Below, piece after piece: positions 17,201 through 25,892 of a stretch of DNA of 64,000 bases. The notes under the pieces were generated by a model. The model was not told the origin of the DNA. It saw only the letters and a list, made by a program, of their open reading frames with translations, and searched no databases. The DNA lies in the NCBI RefSeq assembly GCF_030144325.1, contig NZ_CP126307.1:1302001-1366000 (forward strand), written 5' to 3'. Positions within the stretch are counted from its first letter, which is position 1. Every line of letters starts with the position of its first letter. Both the position numbers and the translations under genes were made by a program. The stretch is from Bosea vestrisii. GTDB taxonomy: Bacteria > Pseudomonadota > Alphaproteobacteria > Rhizobiales > Beijerinckiaceae.

Positions 17201-18010
17201 TTAATCTTCCGCGAAAAGCCGTCGCTGCAGCTCGTCCCACAGCTCCGGCGATTGCGCTGCCAGGATGCCGAAGCCTTGCTCGGCCGGTCTGTAGGGGCGC
17301 CCGTCGAAACGGGCCGCCCGGCCGCCGGCCTCTTCGAGGAAGAGCGTGCCCGGCGCATGGTCCCAAGGCAAACCGCGCCAGAACACGACGAAATGCTGCT
17401 CGCCGCGCACGATCGCGGGATATTCCTCGCCGGCGCAGTGCATACCCGGCAGGATGGCGGCGAGATCGCGGCCATTGGCCTGCACCCGCGCCGTGATCTC
17501 GGCGGGCAGGAAGCGGGTCAGCACGCCGCCGCGCAGCGCAGTCCACTGCGGTGGCTGCCCGACTCTGACGGGCTCGCCATTGATCCAGGCGCCGGCGCCG
17601 CGCTCGGCGACATGCAGCGTATCGGTCGCCGGGCTCAGCATCCACGAGGCGACGGGCTCGCCCTCGCGCAGCAGCGCCACCATCATCGAGAAGCACGGGC
17701 TGCCCTTAACGAAATTGGCGGTGCCATCGACGGGGTCGACCACGAAGACGGTGCCCTCGCCCAGCCCCTGCAACAGCTCCGGCTGGGCCGAGACCGCTTC
17801 TTCCCCGATCACCCGCGATCCAGGCAGGAGTGTCGGCAGCCGGACATTCAGAAGCCGCTCGGCTTCCTCGTCGGCGATCGTGACCTCCTCGCCGGGTGAT
17901 TTCACTCGAACCTCGGCCTCCGCCAGCTTCCGGAAGCGCGGCATCACCACCTCAGCCGCGACCTCGCGCAGCAGGTCCGAGACCTGCCCGATCGGCAAAT
18001 GTCCGGCCAT
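17201..18010 (-). CDS. Inositol monophosphatase family protein (possible histidinol phosphatase)
   Basis: 269 residues. The metal-binding motifs are present: GEEAVS, VFVVDPVDGTANFVKG (the DPxDGT signature, about residues 90-105) and PWDHAPGTL near the C terminus. These Mg-dependent phosphatases act on inositol phosphate, histidinol phosphate or 3'-phosphoadenosine 5'-phosphate; the sequence alone does not decide. The ATG at 18010 is 2 bases after the cfa stop codon on the same strand, so the two genes are probably co-transcribed, an odd pairing with a lipid enzyme. Confidence 0.9.
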   Translation of the reverse strand: MAGHLPIGQVSDLLREVAAEVVMPRFRKLAEAEVRVKSPGEEVTIADEEAERLLNVRLPTLLPGSRVIGEEAVSAQPELLQGLGEGTVFVVDPVDGTANFVKGSPCFSMMVALLREGEPVASWMLSPATDTLHVAERGAGAWINGEPVRVGQPPQWTALRGGVLTRFLPAEITARVQANGRDLAAILPGMHCAGEEYPAIVRGEQHFVVFWRGLPWDHAPGTLFLEEAGGRAARFDGRPYRPAEQGFGILAAQSPELWDELQRRLFAED

Positions 18011-18012
18011 CG

Positions 18013-19269
18013 CTAGAAGCCCCGCTGTTCCAGCTCGGCTTCGGCTTCCGTGATGTAGTCCCGGATCACCGGCACGGCGCTCTTGTGCGGGCCAAGCAGC
18101 AGCTGGAAGACCATGTCGCCGCCGATGTCGAAGGAGATCGAGCAGGCGGAAAGGTAGAACTCCCACATCCTTGCGAAGCGCTCGCCGAGCATCGCGACCA
18201 CCTCCGGGCGGTGCGCCATGAAGCGCTCGCGCCAGGCCTCCAGCGTCCAGTGATAGTGCCGGCGCCAGAACTCGCAGTCGGAATGCCAGAGCCCGGTCTG
18301 CTCGACCGCGGCGAAGACCTCCGACAGCGCCGGGGCATAGCCACCCGGGAAGATGTACTTGTCGAAGAACGGGCCGGTGAAGCCGGGCGGGCCGACGCGG
18401 CCGATGCAGTGGACGAGCGCGATCCCGTCCGGGGTGAGCAGGTCGCGGATCTTCTCGAAATATTCGAGGTAATGCGCGACGCCGACATGCTCCATCATGC
18501 CGACCGAGACGATGCGGTCGAAGCTCCCGGTCAGCTCGCGATAATCCTTGTTGATGAAGCTGACGGCATCGCCGACGCCGGCAGCCTCGGCCCGCTTCTG
18601 CGCCGCCGCCATCTGGTCGGGCGAGACGTTGAGGCCGGTGACCTTCGCCCCGCAGGCCTTGGCGAGATAGATCGAAAGCTCGCCCCAGCCCGAGCCGATG
18701 TCGAGCACGCGCATGCCCGGCTCGATCTTCAGCTTGGCGGCCAGGTGCCGGAGCTTCGCCTTCTGCGCGTTCTCCAGTCCGACCTCGGGGCTATGCCAAT
18801 AGGCACAGGAATAGGTCATCGTCTCGTCGAGCCAGAGCCGGTAGAAATCGGTCGGGATGTCGTAGTGGTGCTTGACTCGTCTGCCGGCGACGCCGAGCGG
18901 GTTGTGCATCCGCCAGCGCCGGATTTTGAAGCGGATCTTGCGGATCGCCGCCTGGAGCGGATGCTTGCGCAGTTCGCTGCGCTGGATCCAGAACAACGTC
19001 AGCAGGTCGTGGATGGTCGAGCCGTCCTCGAACTCGATCCGCTCGTCCATATAGCCTTCGGCCAGCGCCAGCTCCGGATTGAGGAAGAGCTCGCGCTCGA
19101 TCTTCGTATCCTTGAAGCGCACCGTCACCTCACCGGCGACGACGGGCTTGCCGGCGAAGGGGAACTCGGTCCGGCCCGGCCCGAAGACATGCCGCTTTCC
19201 ATCCGGCGCGATCACGGTCAACCGGCCCTTGCGGATCGAGCGCTTCAGCAGTTTCGGCAACAGCAGCAT
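18013..19269 (-). CDS. cfa: Cyclopropane-fatty-acyl-phospholipid synthase family methyltransferase
   Basis: 418 residues, the usual length. An N-terminal domain is followed by the catalytic domain with HHYDIPTDFYRLWLDETMTYSCAY, the SAM site VLDIGSGWGELSIYLA (about 190-205), and the downstream VSVGMMEHVG. It transfers a methylene from SAM to the double bond of unsaturated acyl chains in membrane phospholipids, usually on entry to stationary phase or in acid stress. First gene of a pair with the inositol-phosphatase-like gene. A divergent methyltransferase begins 153 bases upstream. Confidence 0.93.
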   Translation of the reverse strand: MLLLPKLLKRSIRKGRLTVIAPDGKRHVFGPGRTEFPFAGKPVVAGEVTVRFKDTKIERELFLNPELALAEGYMDERIEFEDGSTIHDLLTLFWIQRSELRKHPLQAAIRKIRFKIRRWRMHNPLGVAGRRVKHHYDIPTDFYRLWLDETMTYSCAYWHSPEVGLENAQKAKLRHLAAKLKIEPGMRVLDIGSGWGELSIYLAKACGAKVTGLNVSPDQMAAAQKRAEAAGVGDAVSFINKDYRELTGSFDRIVSVGMMEHVGVAHYLEYFEKIRDLLTPDGIALVHCIGRVGPPGFTGPFFDKYIFPGGYAPALSEVFAAVEQTGLWHSDCEFWRRHYHWTLEAWRERFMAHRPEVVAMLGERFARMWEFYLSACSISFDIGGDMVFQLLLGPHKSAVPVIRDYITEAEAELEQRGF

Positions 19270-19422
19270 GGTCGGGCAGGCTCCGGTCGGTCGCGCAAGC
19301 TATTGTCTCGCCTGCCGTCCCGTAAAGCCCGCGTGCAATCAACCTGACTCCACAGTCGCTGCGGCCATGCTAGGGCTTAGGGCAAAGGCACCTTCCGGCG
19401 CCGTTCTCGATACGGAGACCCG

Positions 19423-20127
19423 ATGTCCTGGCGTGATTTCTGGAATGGCGAGCATGCGATCTACGTCTCGGATCGTCACAAGGCCCTGCATTATCGCCGC
19501 ATCGCGCAGGACATCGCCGCCGCCGTCCCCTCGAAGGACGCCGCCGTCCTCGATGTCGGCTGCGGCGAAGCGCTCTCGGCCGATCTCGTCGCCACGGCCA
19601 GCGGCAGGCTGATTCTGTGCGAGGCAGCGCCGACCGTCCGCGACAAGTTGAGAACCCGCTTCGGCGCGCTCGCCAATCTCTCGGTCGTCTCGCCGGAAGA
19701 GGTTGAGGCGCTGCCGGATGATTCGCTCGATCTCGTCGTCGCCAACTCGCTGATCCAGTATTTGAGCGAGGACGAATTGAAGCGGGCGCTGGCGACCTGG
19801 CTCGCCAAGCTGAAGCCGGGCGGCGAGCTCATCCTCGCCGACGTCATCCCGCCCGCCCTCTCGCCGCTGACCGACGCGACCGAGCTGCTCGGCTTCGCCT
19901 GGCGCGGCGGCTTCCTCGTCGCGGCGCTCGGCGGGCTGGTCCGCACCGCCTTCTCGGACTACCGCAAGCTGCGCGCCCAATACGGTCTTTCGACCTACAG
20001 CGCCGTCGGCATCGCCGCGCTGGTCGAGGCGGCCGGCTTCAAGGGCGTCGCGCGCCGCCAGAATTTCGGCCACAACCCGCATCGCATGGCCTTTTCGGCC
20101 AGGAAGCAGCTCATACCGGAGGTTTGA
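19423..20127 (+). CDS. Class I SAM-dependent methyltransferase
   Basis: 234 residues. SAM motif I is VLDVGCGEALSADL (about 43-56), with acidic LCEAAP as motif II and LKPGGELILADVIPP as the later strand. It opens with MSWRDFWNGEHAIYVSDRHK, like methyltransferases that act on small or lipid-linked substrates. Its stop is 4 bases before the DUF1772 gene start, so they form an operon with the racemase-like gene beyond. The substrate is unknown. Confidence 0.88.
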   Translation: MSWRDFWNGEHAIYVSDRHKALHYRRIAQDIAAAVPSKDAAVLDVGCGEALSADLVATASGRLILCEAAPTVRDKLRTRFGALANLSVVSPEEVEALPDDSLDLVVANSLIQYLSEDELKRALATWLAKLKPGGELILADVIPPALSPLTDATELLGFAWRGGFLVAALGGLVRTAFSDYRKLRAQYGLSTYSAVGIAALVEAAGFKGVARRQNFGHNPHRMAFSARKQLIPEV

Positions 20128-20131
20128 CGCC

Positions 20132-20629
20132 ATGGCCTCGCTCGCGCTCGCTCTCACCTTCGTCGCGCTGGTGCTGGCCGGCGCCATGGCCGGCTTTTTC
20201 TACGCCTATTCGATGTCGGTTATGTGGGCGCTCGACGCGGTCGATCCGAAGGCCGCGATCGCGTCGATGCAGAGCATCAACATCATCGTGCGCAATGCGA
20301 TCTTCTTCCCGGCCTTCTTCGGCACGCCGGTGGTGGCGCTCATCGCCGCCGGGCTGTGGCGAGCACAGGGCCTGCACGATGTCGCCCTTCTGCTGGCGCT
20401 TGCGGCCATCGCCTATCTCGTCGGCACCTTCCTGGTCACGATGGTGCTCAATGTCCCGATGAATGAAAGGCTCGCCCGGACGGGGATCCCCACAGAGATC
20501 GAGGCTGCTCGCACGGTCTGGGAGAGCTATTCGATCCCCTGGACGCTGTGGAATCACATCCGCACGGTCTCGAGCGTCGCGACCCTCGGCCTCATCGGCT
20601 GGGCGCTCTACGCAGCCGGCAAGGCCTGA
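20132..20629 (+). CDS. DUF1772 family membrane protein
   Basis: 165 residues with about four transmembrane segments (residues 5-25, 50-75, 85-105 and 145-162). It matches the DUF1772/anthrone-oxygenase-like pattern: a conserved NIIVRNAIFFPAFFGTPV near the second helix and NVPMNERLA after the third. Some fungal relatives act on anthrones, but the bacterial role is not known. It sits tightly between the methyltransferase (4-base gap) and the racemase-like gene (16-base gap). Confidence 0.85.
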   Translation: MASLALALTFVALVLAGAMAGFFYAYSMSVMWALDAVDPKAAIASMQSINIIVRNAIFFPAFFGTPVVALIAAGLWRAQGLHDVALLLALAAIAYLVGTFLVTMVLNVPMNERLARTGIPTEIEAARTVWESYSIPWTLWNHIRTVSSVATLGLIGWALYAAGKA

Positions 20630-20645
20630 TCACGCGAGGGATCCA

Positions 20646-21341
20646 ATGCATATCGGCTTGATCGGAGGCATCGGCGTTGCGGCGACGGTGGTCTACTACC
20701 AGCGCCTGACAGCAGCTGCAGCGGCGCGGGGCGTGCCGAAACTCGAGCTCACGATCGTCCACGGCGAGATCCATGAACTGATCCGTAACAATCTCGCCGA
20801 CCGCAGGGCCGAACAGGCGCAGGCGTTTCTGCCTCTCGTCACCCGCTTGAAGGACGCGGGCTGCGATTGCGCCGCCCTGTCCTCGCTCGGCGCGCATTTC
20901 TGCTTCGATGAATTGGCGGCCATGTCGCCTTTGCCGATCGTCTCTGCCGTCGCCCCGCTCGACGCCTATTTCGTCGATCAGGGTATCAAGCGGGTCGGGC
21001 TGCTCGGCACGAGGGTGGTGATGCGCACGCGCCTTTACGGCCAGCTCGCCCGCACCGAGGCTTTGGCGCTGGACGACGAGATCGAGATCCTCGGCCAAGC
21101 CTACCAAGACGTCGCCGTCGCCGGCACCTGCTCAGCCTCACAACAGGAGCTGTTTCTCGATGCAGGACGGCGCATGGTCGCCGCCGGGGCCGACGCCATC
21201 GTTCTCGCCGGAACCGATCTCAATCTGGCTTTCGATGGGCAGGACCCGGGATACAGGATCGTCGATGCCCTCGATGTCCATGTCGCGCTGCTTGCCGACC
21301 TCGCTGCGGGGCGCAAGACCTTGAGCGGTGTCCAGTCCTAG
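20646..21341 (+). CDS. Aspartate/glutamate racemase-like protein lacking both catalytic cysteines
   Basis: 231 residues from the ATG at 20646. The start IGLIGGIGVAATVVYYQRL matches the YgeA-type Asp/Glu racemase fold. Where the family has LCTNTMH the sequence is ALSSLGAH, and where it has GCTEI the sequence is LAGTDL; the two cysteines that remove and deliver the alpha proton are replaced by serine and glycine. It is therefore unlikely to be a cofactor-independent racemase in the usual way. It may be a lyase, hydantoin-racemase-like relative or binding protein. Third gene after the methyltransferase and DUF1772 genes; convergent with gtrA. Confidence 0.8.
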   Translation: MHIGLIGGIGVAATVVYYQRLTAAAAARGVPKLELTIVHGEIHELIRNNLADRRAEQAQAFLPLVTRLKDAGCDCAALSSLGAHFCFDELAAMSPLPIVSAVAPLDAYFVDQGIKRVGLLGTRVVMRTRLYGQLARTEALALDDEIEILGQAYQDVAVAGTCSASQQELFLDAGRRMVAAGADAIVLAGTDLNLAFDGQDPGYRIVDALDVHVALLADLAAGRKTLSGVQS

Positions 21342-21356
21342 AAGCGGAGCAGGCTC

Positions 21357-21758
21357 TCACTCCGCCCGGTCGGCGAAGGAGAAGAATTTGTGCCCGGCGA
21401 AGGTGAAGATCATCACGATCAGCGTGGTGACCACCTGCATCGGCAGATACGGCAGGCCGGCGACCTTGACGAAAAGGTGCATCAGCACGCCGGTCAGCAG
21501 GAAGCCACCGAAGGCGATCAGGCCGAAGCGCCAGCTCGCCTCGCCATGGGTCCGCGTCGCCTCGAAGGTGAGCCAGCGGTTCAGCGTGTAGGAGACGACC
21601 GCGCCGAGCGCAAAGCCCGCAAGCGAGGCCGGGACGGGATCGACCCCGCCGAGCTCGACGAGGCCGATCAGCAGCGCGTAATGCGCGACGGCCGTCACCC
21701 CGCCGGAGAAGGCATAGGCAATGACCTGGCGGCTGTGGCGAGGAAGACGTTGCAGCAT
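21357..21758 (-). CDS. GtrA family membrane protein
   Basis: 133 residues with four transmembrane helices, opening with RQVIAYAFSGGVTAVAHYALL and containing YTLNRWLTFEA, typical of GtrA-like flippases for lipid-linked sugars. No glycosyltransferase partner is adjacent. It lies downstream of the AztD-like gene on the same strand, 45 bases away, and converges on the racemase-like gene. Confidence 0.88.
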   Translation of the reverse strand: MLQRLPRHSRQVIAYAFSGGVTAVAHYALLIGLVELGGVDPVPASLAGFALGAVVSYTLNRWLTFEATRTHGEASWRFGLIAFGGFLLTGVLMHLFVKVAGLPYLPMQVVTTLIVMIFTFAGHKFFSFADRAE

Positions 21759-21803
21759 CCGGGATGCCTATACCCCGGATGCTGAACGGAAGCCTATCGG
21801 TAT

Positions 21804-23102
21804 TCAGCCCGCATCGCTTCCGGCGAGATTGGCCGGCATGCCCTCGACCGGGAGGTCGAGCGCCTGCTTCAGCGTCTCGAGATTGTACTCGCGGATGCGG
21901 CCATTGCCGGGATCGCTGACATAGGCGCTGCCGCCGACAACCGCGAGCGACGGCGTCGGCGTCTTCGCCCCGTACTGGCAGTCGAAAGCCGGCACAGCGT
22001 CGAAGCTGGCAAGCTCCTTCCAGGCGGCAACGTCATAGACCCGCAGCTTGCCGTCCGGCGTCAGATTGGCGAGCCGCCGGCCATTGGCAGAGAGTTCGAA
22101 CTGGCAGGCCGACTGGCCGCCCGGCACCGGCAGGACATCGGCCGAGGTCAGCGACTTGGCGGCGGGGTCGACCCTGAGCAGGCCGTCATAGGGCGAGGTC
22201 TTGCCGTAATTGGCGACCATGAACTTCGCGCCGGTCTTCGCCTTGATCGCGCTGATCCGGCGCTCGTCCGGATAGGCGAGCTTGTGCGCGCTGAACTTGG
22301 CGCCGGCCTGCGACAGCACCAGCATGCCACCGCCCTCGCCTTCGGCGCAGCCGAAGACATGCCGGCCATCGGCCGCGGCATGGCCGTGATAGAGCTTGCA
22401 GGAGGCGTCCGCCTTGGCCGGGTCGTTGAAGCTGGCGAGCCTGGCCCAGCCGCCCTTGGTCCGGTCGAGGATCTCGAAGCCATCCGGCCGAGACGAGGCG
22501 CTGCGGTCATCGCCTTTGACGTAGGCTGGGTTCGGCACCGACATCAGCCAGCGCCCCTCGCCCATCGGCACGACGATGCCGTGCTGCGGGCCCGGGCTCG
22601 GCCATTCCGTCAGCGCCGGCTTGTCCTTGGCAAGATCGTTGATCGCGACCAGCACCGCCTTCGCCGTGCTCTGGCCGTCCCAGGGGCGGATGCCGTCATA
22701 GAACAAAGCGAGTTGGCCATGGCCCGAGATGACATGGGCTGGTTTCTGGCCGGTCAGCGTCAGGTCGACGAGCTTCACCGCCCCCTTCTCGATGTCGTTG
22801 TGGTCGCCATGCGATTCGATCGTCAGGCCGGTGTCGAGGAAGCGGATCGTGCCGGCATCGTCGCCGGTCTTGATCACGACGAAGCGGCCGCCCTGCGCGG
22901 TGGCGAAACCGGGATTGGCTTTGGACAGGTCGAAGCTGTGCGTGACCTCGCCGGTATCGAGATCGAGCACGCGCACGACCGGCTTCTCATGATCGGCGAA
23001 GACCAGCCGGCCGCGCAGCACGGCATGGTCATGAGCGAGCGCCGGCAGGCTCGCGAATACGGCCGAAAGCGCGAGGGAGGACAACAGGGAAAGCGGACGC
23101 AT
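21804..23102 (-). CDS. aztD: AztD-like periplasmic zinc metallochaperone
   Basis: 432 residues. Residues 1-23 are a signal peptide ending in ALA, directly followed by HDHAV, a histidine-rich N terminus able to bind metal. The rest has the repeated short strands of a YncE-like beta propeller, with further histidines (ESHGDHNDIEKG, ISGHGQ, KLYHGHAAADG). This fits AztD, which loads zinc onto the binding protein of the AztABC importer; that transporter is not in this window. It follows the COG0523 GTPase gene on the same strand (53 bases), which has a Zur-like box in front, so zinc-limitation control of both is likely. Confidence 0.8.
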   Translation of the reverse strand: MRPLSLLSSLALSAVFASLPALAHDHAVLRGRLVFADHEKPVVRVLDLDTGEVTHSFDLSKANPGFATAQGGRFVVIKTGDDAGTIRFLDTGLTIESHGDHNDIEKGAVKLVDLTLTGQKPAHVISGHGQLALFYDGIRPWDGQSTAKAVLVAINDLAKDKPALTEWPSPGPQHGIVVPMGEGRWLMSVPNPAYVKGDDRSASSRPDGFEILDRTKGGWARLASFNDPAKADASCKLYHGHAAADGRHVFGCAEGEGGGMLVLSQAGAKFSAHKLAYPDERRISAIKAKTGAKFMVANYGKTSPYDGLLRVDPAAKSLTSADVLPVPGGQSACQFELSANGRRLANLTPDGKLRVYDVAAWKELASFDAVPAFDCQYGAKTPTPSLAVVGGSAYVSDPGNGRIREYNLETLKQALDLPVEGMPANLAGSDAG

Positions 23103-23155
23103 GGCAGTCTCCAGGACGGGCAGTAAGGGAATGGCGGAACGGATCGGATGAGGTT

Positions 23156-24370
23156 TCAGGCGGCATCGGCACGGCGCCAGGCCGGGAACGGGTCGGGCAG
23201 GTCGCGATAGCGCTCGGGCTTGAAGGCGATGGTCGGCGTCTCGCCGAGCAGGCAGGCATCGAGCCCGGCGCGGATGGCGCGCTCGTTCATCCCCGAGCCG
23301 ATGAAGACCAGCTCCTGCCGGCGATCACCCCAGACCGAGTGCCAGTGCCGATTCAGGATCGCCTTCCATTCCGGGTGGTCGGGCCAGCGCGGGCGCGGCA
23401 CCGCAGCCCACCAGAACCCCATCGCCTCGGTGCGGCAGATCGCGCCGGCAAGCGACATCTCGCCGACCCATTCGGGCCGCGTCGCCAGCCAGAAATGGCC
23501 CTTGGCCCGGATCAGCCCGGGCCAGCTCTTCGCAAGGAAAGCGTTGAATTTTTCTGGGTGGAAGGGCCGGCGCGCCCGGTAGACGAAGGAGGCGATGCCG
23601 TATTCCTCGGTCTCCGGCACATGGTCTTTGAAGCCGTAGAGCTCCTTGTGCCAGAGCGGATGCTCCTGCGCCTTCTCATGGTCGAACAGGCCGGTATCGA
23701 GGATCGCGTCCAGCGGCACGCGGCCGAAATCGGCCTCGATCAGGCGTGCATCAGGATTGAGCGCCCGGATCACCAGCCTGGCCTGCGCCGTCGCCTCCGG
23801 CCCGGCATCGCCGACCTTGTTGAGCACGACGACGTCGGCGAACTCGATCTGCTCGACCAGGAGATCGACCAGAGTGCGCTCGTCGCCCTCGCCGGCGGTC
23901 TCGCCCCGCTCGCGCAGGAAGTCGCGCGAGCCGTAATCCCTGAGCAGGTTCACCGCATCGACCACCGTCACCATGGTGTCGAGCCGGGCGAGGTCGGAGA
24001 GCGAAAAACCGTCCTCGTCGCGGAATTCGAAGGTCGCCGCGATCGGCAGCGGCTCGGCGATGCCGGTGCCCTCGATCAGGAGGTAGTCGAAGCGGCCGTC
24101 GCGCGCGAGCCGGCTGACCTCGGCCAAGAGATCATCGCGCAAGGTGCAGCAGATGCAGCCATTGCTCATCTCGACCAGCTTTTCGTCGGTGCGCGAGAGA
24201 TCGCCGCCGCCTGATCGCACCAGATCGGCGTCGATGTTGACCTCGCTCATGTCGTTGACGATGACCGCGACCTTGCGGCCCTCGCGGTTGTTGAGGACGT
24301 GGTTCAGCAGCGTCGTCTTGCCGGCGCCGAGAAAGCCGGAGAGCACGGTGACGGGAAGGCGGGCGTCCAT
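23156..24370 (-). CDS. zigA: COG0523 zinc-associated GTPase (ZigA/CobW family)
   Basis: 404 residues. Walker A is GFLGAGKTTLLNHVL (about 12-26), the signature metal site is NGCICCTLRDDL (CxCC), and VVVLNKVGD gives the guanine-specificity motif. The C-terminal CobW_C domain contains RRPFHPEKFNAFL and IGSGMNERAIRAGL. These GTPases are thought to pass zinc to client metalloenzymes when zinc is scarce. The ATG is preceded by a short AT-rich stretch with a palindrome (24386-24400) resembling Zur sites. First gene of a unit with the AztD-like gene. CobW in cobalamin synthesis is unlikely since no cob genes are near. Confidence 0.9.
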   Translation of the reverse strand: MDARLPVTVLSGFLGAGKTTLLNHVLNNREGRKVAVIVNDMSEVNIDADLVRSGGGDLSRTDEKLVEMSNGCICCTLRDDLLAEVSRLARDGRFDYLLIEGTGIAEPLPIAATFEFRDEDGFSLSDLARLDTMVTVVDAVNLLRDYGSRDFLRERGETAGEGDERTLVDLLVEQIEFADVVVLNKVGDAGPEATAQARLVIRALNPDARLIEADFGRVPLDAILDTGLFDHEKAQEHPLWHKELYGFKDHVPETEEYGIASFVYRARRPFHPEKFNAFLAKSWPGLIRAKGHFWLATRPEWVGEMSLAGAICRTEAMGFWWAAVPRPRWPDHPEWKAILNRHWHSVWGDRRQELVFIGSGMNERAIRAGLDACLLGETPTIAFKPERYRDLPDPFPAWRRADAA

Positions 24371-24385
24371 CTCGGATTCCTATAT

Positions 24386-24400
24386 TGTTATGTTGTAACA
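24386..24400. promoter_or_regulatory. Zur-like box between zigA and amidohydrolase
   Basis: TGTTATGTTGTAACA has perfect TGTTA/TAACA arms. On the minus strand it extends as GAAATGTTACAACATAACA, close to the alphaproteobacterial Zur pattern of ATGTTATA...TATAACAT. It is 16 bases upstream of the zigA start and lies in the shared region with the gene at 24510. Confidence 0.65.
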
Positions 24401-24509
24401 TTTCATAGCGAGAGCAAATCGCGGACGCAAGGCTGCCGTGCGGGCAGGTCGCTGGCCTTCCACAGTCCGAGCCCTAAGCTGCCCTCCAGATGCCGATGGA
24501 AGGGCCGCC

Positions 24510-25892
24510 ATGATCGAGATCGACCTGCTGGTCCGCGCCGAGTTTCTCTACCCGGTCAGCCCCGGCCTGCCGGTGATCCCGGATGGCGAGGTCGCGATCG
24601 CGGGTGGGCGCATCCTCCATGCCGGCCCACGCCAGCCGGACGGATATTGGGCCCCTGCCCGCACGCTGGACGGCTCCGGGCGGGCCGTGCTGCCCGGCTT
24701 CGTCAACTGCCATTCGCACGCGGCATCGCTGGTCTTCCGCAGCCAGACCGACGACCACGCCGCCAAGGCGGCGCTGCTCGAAGTCGCCTTCCGGATGGAA
24801 AAGGACATCAGCGAGGACGAGTGGGCGCTGCTGGCCGAGGCCGGCTGCGCCGACATGCTCCAGGCCGGCATCACCACCATCAACGACATTTGGTACGCGC
24901 CGCACCGGCTCGCGCAGACGGTCGAAGCCTGCGGCCTACGCGCCCAGATCGCCCACAAGGTCTTCGACGTCCGCCTGCACGAGCTCTGGCGCGGCGACTA
25001 CACGCATCATCCAGACATCGGCGAGGCGCGTTTGCGCGATGGTGTCGCCTTCGCCGAGCGCTGGCATGGCGTCGCCGATGGCCGCATCACCGCGCGCATC
25101 GGCACGCACGCGACCGACACCTGCTCGGCAGACCTGCTGAAAGCTGCCCGCGCAGAGGCGAACCGGCTCGGTATCGGCATGCATATCCACGCCGCCCAGA
25201 GCGTCGCCGAGGTCGAGCAGATCAAGGCGGCCCATGGCTGCGGCCCGGTCGAGTTCCTTAGAGATGTCGGCATGCTTGGCCCCGACGTCGTGCTCGCCCA
25301 TCTCGTCTTCGCCGGGGCGGGCGATCTCGACGCCGTCCAAGAGAGCGGCGCGGCTTATGCCCATTGCCCGACGATCTATCCGCGCCGCGGCCGCTATCCG
25401 CCCCTGGAGGAGATCATGGCGCGCGGCATCCCGACCGGTTTCGCCACCGACTGGATGCTGAACGACCCGTTCGAGGGCATGCGCAACGCCCTCAACGCCA
25501 TGCGCCTGCGCCTCGCCAGCCCGACCGCCCTTTCCTGCGTCCAGGCGCTGGAACTGCACACGATCGGCGCCGCCCGCGTCATGGGCCTTGAGGACGAGAT
25601 CGGCTCGCTCGAACCGGGCAAGAAGGCCGACCTGATCATGATCGACATCGACCGCCCGCACCTCCAGCCCTATTACGGCGACTACGCCGCGCTGGTCTAT
25701 TACGCCAAAGCGAGCGACGTGGTGACGAGCATCGTCGACGGGGCGATCGTGGTCGAGCATGGCCGCCCGACCCGCCTCGACCGCGATAGGACGATGGCGC
25801 GCATCAAGGAGCATGTCCCAGGCTGGCGCGGAAGGCTCGCGGCGCTCGGCAGCCGGGCGGTGTTCGGGCCGGGCTGTCCGTGCTGCGGCTGA
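24510..25892 (+). CDS. Amidohydrolase family protein (TRZ/ATZ type)
   Basis: 460 residues. Metal ligands of the amidohydrolase barrel are seen: VNCHSHAAS (HxH), HIHAAQS, a following AHLVFA histidine, and the catalytic aspartate in FATDWMLNDP. The C-terminal beta domain carries GSLEPGKKADLIMID, typical of the cytosine deaminase/atrazine chlorohydrolase group, so it probably deaminates or hydrolyses an N-heterocycle or guanidine. The ATG at 24510 follows GGAAGGG. The protein ends in GPGCPCCG, a cysteine-rich tail. It is divergent from zigA across a Zur-like box. It could be a zinc-responsive gene; that is inference. Confidence 0.88.
   Translation: MIEIDLLVRAEFLYPVSPGLPVIPDGEVAIAGGRILHAGPRQPDGYWAPARTLDGSGRAVLPGFVNCHSHAASLVFRSQTDDHAAKAALLEVAFRMEKDISEDEWALLAEAGCADMLQAGITTINDIWYAPHRLAQTVEACGLRAQIAHKVFDVRLHELWRGDYTHHPDIGEARLRDGVAFAERWHGVADGRITARIGTHATDTCSADLLKAARAEANRLGIGMHIHAAQSVAEVEQIKAAHGCGPVEFLRDVGMLGPDVVLAHLVFAGAGDLDAVQESGAAYAHCPTIYPRRGRYPPLEEIMARGIPTGFATDWMLNDPFEGMRNALNAMRLRLASPTALSCVQALELHTIGAARVMGLEDEIGSLEPGKKADLIMIDIDRPHLQPYYGDYAALVYYAKASDVVTSIVDGAIVVEHGRPTRLDRDRTMARIKEHVPGWRGRLAALGSRAVFGPGCPCCG

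Noticed and set aside
17896..19347. Plus-strand frame of 483 codons over cfa
   Set aside because: Antisense to cfa; no similarity or start signal.
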